Source: Chloroflexota bacterium (GTDB taxonomy: Bacteria; Chloroflexota; Dehalococcoidia; SZUA-161). Taken from it: DNA of 8,223 nt. This document shows, in pieces, positions 1-4,636 of this stretch. The stretch is taken from NCBI GenBank assembly GCA_016865955.1, contig VGNW01000093.1:1-8223 (forward strand), written 5' to 3'. The notes below the pieces were generated by a model. That model was not told the origin of the DNA and searched no databases. It saw only the letters and a program-made list of their open reading frames with translations. The translations under genes were made by a program, and so were the position numbers. How positions within the stretch are numbered: the first letter of the stretch is position 1; every line of letters starts with the position of its first letter.

Positions 1-227
1 TAGCGGAAGGCAATACGAACAAGCGTATTGCCACTCTCCTCGGTATAAGCGAACAGACGATAAAGAACCATGTAAGCGCCATACTTCGAAAGCTGAACGC
101 CAACGATAGAGCTCATGCCGTATTCCTGGCATTGCGCAACGGCTGGATATCTGCCGAGGCAAATAAAAACGGAAGCAATAAAGAAAGGAAACTTACGCCA
201 GGTTCACTCCACGGCTCTCACAACTGA
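1..227 (+). CDS. LuxR/NarL-type response regulator, C-terminal part (5' end outside window)
   Basis: This is the 3' end of a DNA-binding regulator. The frame beginning at base 3 gives 74 residues before a TGA at 225-227. The first ~50 residues match a LuxR-type (GerE) helix-turn-helix: the scaffold helix with N-K-R-I-A, then L-L-G-I-S-E-Q-T-I-K-N-H-V as turn and recognition helix, then I-L-R-K-L-N-A-N-D-R-A-H-A-V as the dimerisation helix. Such domains usually sit at the C terminus of a two-component response regulator (receiver-HTH) or a LuxR regulator. The N-terminal part is outside the window, so the signal it senses cannot be told. The ~22-residue tail after the HTH is polar and rich in Asn and Lys, somewhat longer than in typical NarL proteins. 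No kinase is visible. The HTH call is firm; the response-regulator call is inferred. Confidence 0.85.
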   Translation, partial: AEGNTNKRIATLLGISEQTIKNHVSAILRKLNANDRAHAVFLALRNGWISAEANKNGSNKERKLTPGSLHGSHN

Positions 228-264
228 AAACCGACAAAAATACTATCCCGTATAAAGCAAAGAT

Positions 265-329
265 AAGCCCGTTCGTGGTGAGCCCTTCGGCTTCGCTCAG
301 GACAGGCTTGTCGAACCATGAACGGGCTT
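265..329. repeat. Imperfect inverted repeat, REP/MITE-like
   Basis: The 15-base arm at 265-279 (AAGCCCGTTCGTGGT) and the arm at 315-329 (ACCATGAACGGGCTT) are complementary at 14 of 15 positions, and the exception can form a G-U pair in RNA. The 35-nt centre holds a smaller hairpin, GACA-GGCT-TGTC, at 301-312. The element lies 38 bp after the LuxR stop and before the small Cys protein genes. No T-run follows either arm, so a classical terminator is unlikely. The GTTCGTGGTGAGCC...TCGAACCATGAAC composition resembles short palindromic elements that are scattered through many bacterial genomes. That it is a dispersed repeat is inference, because only one copy is seen here. Confidence 0.6.
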
Positions 330-382
330 CTTGAATCTCAGTGCGAACGGTAACAAACTATTTTCGGGACAATGCCATCCCT

Positions 383-589
383 TTAAAAAACGGTGGGGCC
401 AAACCCCATCTCAGCTTTGAGGTTCCACTTGCCCAAGGGGCACTCGATTAACTGCTCGTGCTTCAGCTTCAATACCCATTCGCCGTCAGGCAGATTGCAG
501 TACTCGTTTAGTTTCGATCTCCGGCGTTCGGCACGAAAATATTCGCAACTTCTGGGGCACAAGTTCGTGCTCGTTAACATCAGAATCAT
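383..589 (-). CDS. Small four-cysteine protein (68 aa), unknown function
   Basis: This small soluble protein has no signal peptide or membrane segment. It has four cysteines at C11, C15, C31 and C50 (C-x3-C-x15-C-x18-C), set in L-C-P-R-S-C-E-Y-F, E-Y-C-N-L-P-D-G and I-E-C-P-L-G-K-W. Four spaced Cys in so small a chain suggest zinc or [4Fe-4S] binding. The ATG at 587-589 is chosen because the upstream minus-strand sequence AGAGGAGAGGTCA is a good Shine-Dalgarno at proper spacing; a GTG start at 608-610 would add seven residues and swallow that site. It lies downstream of the 54-aa Cys4 gene on the same strand, which has a similar Cys layout. The opposite strand (393-620) is also open, but it lacks a convincing ribosome site. 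I do not recognise the family. Reality of the gene is fairly likely; function is unknown. Confidence 0.62.
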   Translation of the reverse strand: MILMLTSTNLCPRSCEYFRAERRRSKLNEYCNLPDGEWVLKLKHEQLIECPLGKWNLKAEMGFGPTVF

Positions 590-691
590 TGACCTCTCCT
601 CTGATAACACACAACACTAGATGCTAACAACAAAATCCGGTTCAATACTTGCCGCCATAGAATAAATGCCCGAGCGTTTCAGCTTTTACTA

Positions 692-742
692 CGGGCAGAC
701 GCCTGAACGCGAATTCGCAGATTCAGGATGCCGCTTTGCCCG
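692..742. repeat. Nested inverted repeat between the two small Cys genes
   Basis: CGGGCA at 692-697 pairs with TGCCCG at 737-742, CCTGAA at 702-707 pairs with TTCAGG at 722-727, and a perfect 10-bp palindrome GCGAATTCGC lies at 709-718. The structure begins 3 nt after the stop codon of the minus-strand 54-aa gene, so it could form a hairpin at the end of that message or a processing or attenuation point before the 68-aa gene. No T-tract follows it on the minus strand (GTAGTAAAAG), so a simple intrinsic terminator is not supported. Confidence 0.5.
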
Positions 743-745
743 CCT

Positions 746-910
746 TTACTTCGCGGCGAACCCTTCACAGGCTTGAGAGTCCACTCTCACTTGCATACCG
801 TATTTCAAGCCGGCATGTTTGGCGCTGGTGCAATTAAAAAACTTCTTGTCCTTCTCGGGTTTATAGTTCTTACAGTTACCGCATACGGCTTGCTTGACCT
901 CTTTCGCCAT
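746..910 (-). CDS. Small CxxC four-cysteine protein (54 aa), unknown function
   Basis: This gene encodes a 54-residue hydrophilic, lysine-rich protein that begins MAKEVKQAVCGNCKNYKP. Its four cysteines are C10, C13, C27 and C48 (C-x2-C-x13-C-x20-C), with an aromatic residue soon after the first pair (K-N-Y) and an A-C-E-G-F ending. This layout is reminiscent of small HiPIP-like [4Fe-4S] or zinc-ribbon modules, for example the small subunits of some glycyl radical enzymes, but the resemblance is inferred from spacing only. Support for the gene is good: the ATG at 908-910 is preceded on the minus strand by GAGAGGTGACAG (a strong Shine-Dalgarno), and a TGG-TATAAT extended -10 sits about 35 nt upstream. 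It overlaps a 67-codon + strand frame (728-931) that has no such signals. The 68-aa Cys4 gene follows 156 nt downstream. Confidence 0.72.
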   Translation of the reverse strand: MAKEVKQAVCGNCKNYKPEKDKKFFNCTSAKHAGLKYGMQVRVDSQACEGFAAK

Positions 911-944
911 CTGTCACCTCTCGGTATATAATAAATGTATCGAT

Positions 945-953
945 ATTATACCA
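945..953 (-). promoter_or_regulatory. Extended -10 promoter for the small Cys protein genes
   Basis: Read on the minus strand, the site is TGG-TATAAT, a perfect sigma-70 -10 hexamer with an extended TGn. Transcription would start near 938, leaving about 28 nt of leader that contains the GAGGTGA ribosome site before the ATG at 910. The -35 region is weak, which is usual for extended -10 promoters. It is divergent from the htpX promoter at 1039-1067. Confidence 0.6.
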
Positions 954-1038
954 TCAATTTCACCGCCCAGCCATAATTCGAGGAAATTCCTATGAGATAA
1001 TTGAATGTCGCCAAGTATAAATCCAGCATCAGAATTGC

Positions 1039-1067
1039 TTGACAAGAATAACAGGACAGAACATAAT
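1039..1067 (+). promoter_or_regulatory. Sigma-70 promoter of the HtpX-like gene
   Basis: TTGACA (1039-1044, perfect -35), a 17-nt spacer, and CATAAT (1062-1067, five of six) form a near-consensus promoter. The expected start near 1074 falls at the GGAGGG ribosome site (1074-1079), so the leader would be only about 15 nt. This also argues that translation begins at the ATG at 1089 and not at the in-frame ATG at 1005, which lies upstream of the promoter. Confidence 0.7.
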
Positions 1068-1088
1068 CGAATTGGAGGGTATTTATAT

Positions 1089-2048
1089 ATGTGGCTTCAA
1101 GTTAGACTTTATCTTCTGCTGGGATTGATGTTCGCCCTCGTTTACGGCCTTATTGTAGGGGTGTCCGCAGCGGTGGGCTATACCAATTTCATCTTCTATG
1201 CCGTGCTGGCGTTCGTCCTCGTCGGCATCCAATACCTTGTCGGTCCAGCGATAGTAGGCTGGACGATGAAGGTAAAATACGTTTCCGAACAGGAGGCACC
1301 GGAACTACATCGAATGATCGAAGAGCTGGCTCGAGCAGCGGGGATACCCAAGCCCAGAGTGGGCATATCCAGGGTCGGCATCCCCAACGCCTTCGCCTTC
1401 GGCAGATACATGGGCGACGCCCGGGTCTGCGTGACTGAAGGCATACTCAGACTTCTCAGCAAAGACGAACTGAGAGCAGTGCTGGGCCATGAGATTTCCC
1501 ATATAAAGCACAGGGATATGACCCTGATAACCCTCCTTAGTGTCATCCCCATGATTTGCTGGTACGTTGCCTGGGGACTGATGTGGTCCCGGGGAGACAG
1601 TAACCGCAGCGGAAGCTATGCCGCGCTCATCGGGATTGGGGCTTTCCTGCTCTACTTCATAACTAATCTGCTAGTGCTTTACGCCTCCCGCATCAGAGAA
1701 TATTATGCTGATTTAGGCAGCGTCCGTGTGGGCAATGCGCCCCATAATCTTGCCACAGCCCTGTACAAGCTGGTTTACGGCAATGCCAGAATGCCCAAAG
1801 AGGCTTTGAAGCAGGCGGAGGGGCTCAAAGCCTTCTTTGTTAATGACCCTTCACGTGCCTGGAACGAGATAAAAGAGCTAAGGCAGATTGACCTCGATAT
1901 GAGCGGAACTATAGATAGCAGCGAGCTTATGGCACTGAGGACTAAGGATATACGCGTTAATTCAGCAGATAAGCTGATGGAGATATTCAGCACGCACCCT
2001 AATATGCTTAAGAGAATCAAACATCTGTCATCGCTTACAGGAGGCTAG
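1089..2048 (+). CDS. htpX: HtpX-like membrane zinc metalloprotease (M48) with EF-hand loop
   Basis: HtpX proteases are integral membrane M48 zinc peptidases that degrade misfolded or damaged membrane proteins, working alongside FtsH. This 319-aa protein has hydrophobic segments at about residues 5-30, 36-58, 145-164 and 178-200. The zinc site is H134-E-I-S-H138 in L-G-H-E-I-S-H-I-K-H-R-D, and E205 in S-R-I-R-E-Y-Y-A-D is the likely third ligand. The C-terminal F-S-T-H-P...R-I motif (300-310) is also typical. The ATG at 1089 is chosen because GGAGGG lies 9 nt upstream and homologs begin just before the first membrane helix. The oddity is a 12-residue loop D268-L-D-M-S-G-T-I-D-S-S-E279, which fits the EF-hand calcium consensus exactly and lies between predicted helices just before the S-T-H-P motif. 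It is convergent with the next gene, with a 15-nt gap. Confidence 0.92.
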   Translation: MWLQVRLYLLLGLMFALVYGLIVGVSAAVGYTNFIFYAVLAFVLVGIQYLVGPAIVGWTMKVKYVSEQEAPELHRMIEELARAAGIPKPRVGISRVGIPNAFAFGRYMGDARVCVTEGILRLLSKDELRAVLGHEISHIKHRDMTLITLLSVIPMICWYVAWGLMWSRGDSNRSGSYAALIGIGAFLLYFITNLLVLYASRIREYYADLGSVRVGNAPHNLATALYKLVYGNARMPKEALKQAEGLKAFFVNDPSRAWNEIKELRQIDLDMSGTIDSSELMALRTKDIRVNSADKLMEIFSTHPNMLKRIKHLSSLTGG

Positions 2049-2063
2049 CAAACAGGCAAGCGT

Positions 2064-2762
2064 TTATTTCTTAAACAGGCGGAGGAATCTGTCCTCGTAC
2101 TCCTCGAACAAACCCCATCTGTCGAGCTCCAGTTTCAGCACAGAAGGGTCAACTTCACCCCTCTCCACAACGGCGAAAAGTCGCTCGATGGATTGCCTGG
2201 CTTCTGCAGGAATCCCTCTGCTGTCCACATCCAGAAGCCCTCTTCTTCCCAGATCGAAAACGTTGCTGTTCAAAGAATACCTGGTCATATCGTAAATGAA
2301 CTTCAGCAAAGAGACATCCCACAACTCGTCAACGCCTTTGATAATAGTGGCGAGTTGGTCTCCCGCCTTATCTATTCTTTCACCGATATTTCGCACCACG
2401 GATTCCATATCCGACGCTACGATGTTCAGCTCCTTCGGTTCGTTCTTATAGCCATAGAAAAGGCCGGGGGTATGCATCCCGTACTCTCTTGCCACCGTCT
2501 CCAGATAGCGCCTGGCATGTTCGCTGAACCCCTCTACGTTGATTAAATACGATGGCGTCACTACCTTGGGCTTCTCAGCCCGCACCCTCCCCTCTCTCAC
2601 CACGGTCTCCTGTGCCCCTTCAACCATCTCCTTGTATGCCGGCTCGGTAACCAGATAGTAGTAGATGTTGGTAGTGCCGAAGGTAGCCAGCGCCTGTTTG
2701 GGAGGACGCAAGACTTCGGTATGACTTATAGCGTATTCAATTCTTTCGTCATCTGTGCTCAT
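2064..2762 (-). CDS. Conserved-looking 232-aa protein of unknown function
   Basis: I do not recognise a named family. The 232-aa protein is soluble, with no signal peptide or membrane helix. The N-terminal ~75 residues are rich in beta-type and aromatic segments (A-L-A-T-F-G-T-T-N-I-Y-Y-Y-L-V-T-E-P at 24-41; V-V-R-E-G-R-V at 54-60; P-K-V-V-T-P-S-Y-L-I at 65-74). The remainder is mostly charged, probably helical (F-S-E-H-A-R-R-Y-L-E near 79-88, and 117-160). The C terminus is acidic and aromatic (W-G-L-F-E-E-Y-E-D-R-F-L-R-L-F). The length, codon use and ordered secondary-structure pattern indicate a real gene. The ATG at 2760-2762 has no good ribosome site nearby; a GAGG lies about 24 nt upstream, so the start is less certain. 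It follows the GTPase gene on the same strand after a 128-nt gap with a hairpin, and may be read from it or from its own weak promoter. Confidence 0.8.
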   Translation of the reverse strand: MSTDDERIEYAISHTEVLRPPKQALATFGTTNIYYYLVTEPAYKEMVEGAQETVVREGRVRAEKPKVVTPSYLINVEGFSEHARRYLETVAREYGMHTPGLFYGYKNEPKELNIVASDMESVVRNIGERIDKAGDQLATIIKGVDELWDVSLLKFIYDMTRYSLNSNVFDLGRRGLLDVDSRGIPAEARQSIERLFAVVERGEVDPSVLKLELDRWGLFEEYEDRFLRLFKK

Positions 2763-2838
2763 TTAATGAATCGCAGGGTATCTATCCTCTGCGCCCCTGA
2801 TTAGATTTTATCTCAATTCTTGCATTTATGCTATTTTT

Positions 2839-2861
2839 AAGGGCGCAATAAACGCGCCCTT
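2839..2861. repeat. Perfect 8-bp hairpin between GTPase and 232-aa gene
   Basis: AAGGGCGC (2839-2846) and GCGCCCTT (2854-2861) form a perfect stem with a 7-nt loop. Read on the minus strand it is 30 nt past the GTPase stop, but it is followed by AAAAATAG and not by a T-run, so termination in that direction is doubtful. On the + strand it is followed by TTCAGTTT, only weakly T-rich, and no + strand gene ends nearby. It resembles the RGGGCG...CGCCCY palindrome at 7913-7936. Confidence 0.5.
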
Positions 2862-2890
2862 TCAGTTTGTCCCGGCAATTTTTTGCTTCC

Positions 2891-3874
2891 CTATATATGG
2901 AACTCCACTACATCGCCATCCTCAAGCACATGTCCCCGGCTGACCCGCTGCCCGTCGAACTTCCCCGAGCCCCATACCTGCGCATACTTCAGATTCCTGC
3001 GGAAATCCTTATGAATTGCTTCGGCGGCTTCCTCAACGGTGCTCCCCTTCTTGAGAATCACAGGCTCGTTCAAATCCGCCTTCATTCCCGGAGCCTTGGT
3101 ATATACTCTCATTATATCAAGTATATTATAGATAGCCCGTTTCATCTCTTCCAGACCGGTGCCCTCTTTTACCGAAATAGCTACCAGAGGAGTTTTTCCG
3201 CCGTAGCGAGCGTTTAATAGTTTGAAATTATCTCCCGTCATATCCAGGTCGCTCTTGTTGCCGACAATCAGCGCCTTTTTTTGAGCCACCCCTATCAAAA
3301 GCTCGTCTTTGACCTCGCTGCCTATCAGTTTTACCTTCATCCTGTCCAGTTCGCCGAGAACAGCTTCCATCTGAGGATAAGGGTCTTCGCCCAGGTCAAC
3401 CATAACCAGTAAAACATCGGCATTTCGCAGCAGGTGAGAGAGCCAAGACTTAGCCTCGCGGTCTATAATGGGCGGCATATCCACAAGCTGTATCTGAATG
3501 TTTTCGAACTTCATCATGCCCGGCATGGGGGCTTTTGTAGTGTAGGGATAATCAGCCACATCAGGTCTGGCTTCAGTGAGAGCGGATACCAGTTGAGATT
3601 TGCCCGCGTTGGGGAGTCCGACCAGCACAATCTGGCCGGCTCCCTCCCTCCTTATGTTATAGCCGCCCTTTTTGCCTGCCGAGGGCCTTCTTTCGGCTTC
3701 CTCTTGATGTTTGGCTATCCTTCTTCTCAGCTCTGCCCGCAGGTGGTCCGTGCCCTTATGCTTGGGCATGATGGCGAGCATGGTCTCCAGGGCTTCCACC
3801 TTCTCCTCGGGGGTTTTGGCGGTCCTGTAGACCTTCTCGGCTTCATGATATTGCGGTGGGAGATTTGCCGGCAT
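2891..3874 (-). CDS. DRG/Obg-like GTPase with C-terminal TGS domain
   Basis: This P-loop GTPase of the Obg/DRG branch has 327 aa from the ATG at 3874. GTPase motifs run in order: G1 G86-L-P-N-A-G-K-S93, a switch I-like Y-P-Y-T-T-K-A-P-M-P-G, G3 D132-M-P-P135, G4 N206-K-S-D209, and G5 near S234-V-K. Residues from about 256 to 327 form a TGS domain (R-V-Y-T-K-A-P-G...G-S-T-V-E-E-A-A...E-D-G-D-V-V-E-F). DRG/Obg proteins act at ribosomes or RNA; TGS domains usually bind RNA or ribosomal partners. The first ~75 residues are a helical charged extension ahead of the G domain. In G3 the usual D-x-P-G glycine is a proline, which may change nucleotide sensing. The ATG at 3874 has GGTGGAG just upstream; a GTG at 3883 would add three residues. 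It follows the 197-aa gene after 32 nt, suggesting co-transcription. The exact role is unknown. Confidence 0.88.
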   Translation of the reverse strand: MPANLPPQYHEAEKVYRTAKTPEEKVEALETMLAIMPKHKGTDHLRAELRRRIAKHQEEAERRPSAGKKGGYNIRREGAGQIVLVGLPNAGKSQLVSALTEARPDVADYPYTTKAPMPGMMKFENIQIQLVDMPPIIDREAKSWLSHLLRNADVLLVMVDLGEDPYPQMEAVLGELDRMKVKLIGSEVKDELLIGVAQKKALIVGNKSDLDMTGDNFKLLNARYGGKTPLVAISVKEGTGLEEMKRAIYNILDIMRVYTKAPGMKADLNEPVILKKGSTVEEAAEAIHKDFRRNLKYAQVWGSGKFDGQRVSRGHVLEDGDVVEFHI

Positions 3875-3906
3875 TTGCTCCACCCCGTCCAGAGCTAATT
3901 CCAGCC

Positions 3907-4500
3907 CTAGCGGATGCTTAATATCTCCTTCTTGTATTCATCGAGCAATCTGAGGTATTGCGAGTCCAGTTGAGCCATAATTCGGCGCCACTCCTGCTGA
4001 AACTGAGGATGCATTTCAACATTAATCTTGGGAGGAGAAGAGCCAATACCCGCCTGCTGCTGGGCTGCCTGCCTCAGCTTGGCTTCAAAATCCATCCTCA
4101 AGGCTTCATAGGTCTGTTTCCTTTGCTGCTCGCCCTCACGCTCGTAATGGCTGAAGACCCGTCTCATCTTGGTATAAACATTCTCGATGCCCACCTTATC
4201 CCGCTTCAGTTCCTTGATGGCTTCCATGACCTTCTTGTTTTTCTTCTTAGCGAAATCGTTCTTGGGCAGGTCGATATTTCTGATGAAGACCTCCTGAGCG
4301 CCCTCGATAACATACTTGCGCATCTTATCGTCGAACTTGTTCAGTTCGGTGGTGAGGTCGCATTCCTCTCTTAAATACAGGGCTGCCAGCTTTTCCCCTT
4401 CCGGAGTGTATTTCCATTTCTTCATGTCCTCATCGGAGGCTTTGCCCAGGCTCTCCGCCCTCTCCATCGCCCTTTCAAAAGCGCTCTTCATTTCATCCAT
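3907..4500 (-). CDS. Charged, probably coiled-coil 197-aa protein, upstream of the GTPase
   Basis: I do not recognise this protein with confidence. It has 197 aa, is soluble, and is very rich in Lys, Glu, Arg and Gln. Residues 1-60 carry E-R-A-M-E-R-A-E-S-L-G-K and W-K-Y-T-P-E-G-E-K-L-A-A-L-Y-L-R-E-E. Residues 84-103 are a lysine-rich basic stretch (A-K-K-K-N-K-K...L-K-R-D-K). Residues 105-150 look like a long amphipathic helix. After a Gly-Ser-Pro break at 151-157 there is a final helix at 166-197. The ATG at 4498-4500 has GGAGG seven bases upstream, and a promoter lies at 4546-4574. It is the first gene of a unit with the TGS GTPase and may be a partner of that GTPase or an RNA/ribosome-associated helper. 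That is inferred from gene order and charge only. Confidence 0.8.
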   Translation of the reverse strand: MDEMKSAFERAMERAESLGKASDEDMKKWKYTPEGEKLAALYLREECDLTTELNKFDDKMRKYVIEGAQEVFIRNIDLPKNDFAKKKNKKVMEAIKELKRDKVGIENVYTKMRRVFSHYEREGEQQRKQTYEALRMDFEAKLRQAAQQQAGIGSSPPKINVEMHPQFQQEWRRIMAQLDSQYLRLLDEYKKEILSIR

Positions 4501-4529
4501 AAAGAACCTCCGTCCTTGTCGCCCGAATA

Positions 4530-4548
4530 GAAGCTATTGGAAGCTATT
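4530..4548. repeat. Short direct repeat GAAGCTATT x2 near a transcription start
   Basis: GAAGCTATT occurs at 4530-4538 and again at 4540-4548, a 10-bp period close to one helical turn. It overlaps the -10 element and the expected transcription start of the minus-strand promoter at 4546-4574, where a regulator could bind. It could also be chance. Confidence 0.3.
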
Positions 4549-4574
4549 TTAACATCTCTACTCAAGATAGACAA
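4546..4574 (-). promoter_or_regulatory. Promoter for the 197-aa protein / GTPase unit
   Basis: On the minus strand, TTGTCT (4569-4574) and TAAAAT (4546-4551) are separated by exactly 17 nt, and the -10 is preceded by TGT, giving an extended -10. The expected start is near 4539, with about 39 nt of leader including the GGAGG ribosome site. It is divergent from the DUF1015 gene's promoter at 4601-4629. Confidence 0.55.
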
Positions 4575-4600
4575 TGCGCTTCAACGTGAGCAGATACTGG

Positions 4601-4629
4601 TTGACAGCCTCCCGATGGCATGGTAGGCT
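4601..4629 (+). promoter_or_regulatory. Probable promoter of the DUF1015 gene (leaderless start)
   Basis: TTGACA (4601-4606, perfect) is followed after 17 nt by TAGGCT (4624-4629, three of six), preceded by TGG as in an extended -10. Transcription would begin about 7-8 nt later, at or next to the ATG at 4637. No Shine-Dalgarno stands before that ATG, which fits a leaderless message. Confidence 0.4.
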
Positions 4630-4636
4630 AAAACAG

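Noticed and set aside
9..32. Perfect 9-bp inverted repeat GGCAATACG / CGTATTGCC
   Set aside because: It lies inside the LuxR HTH coding sequence, where the codons explain the bases. A 9-bp match with a short loop is not improbable by chance in 8 kb.
393..620. 75-codon + strand frame opposite the 68-aa Cys4 gene
   Set aside because: It has no Shine-Dalgarno or promoter, and its composition is that of a shadow frame. The minus-strand frame has a clear GGAG site and ordered cysteines.
728..931. 67-codon + strand open frame with a hydrophobic segment
   Set aside because: It has no ribosome site and overlaps the minus-strand 54-aa Cys4 gene, which has a strong ribosome site and promoter. The hydrophobic stretch is the antisense reading of that gene's Lys/Asn-rich codons.
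1005..1088. Upstream in-frame ATG that would extend HtpX by 28 residues
   Set aside because: The promoter at 1039-1067 lies inside this extension, the added residues are polar and atypical, and GGAGGG precedes the ATG at 1089.
3434..3898. 154-codon + strand frame
   Set aside because: It is antisense to the GTPase N-terminal half with its intact G1 and G3 motifs; no ribosome site or recognisable domain.
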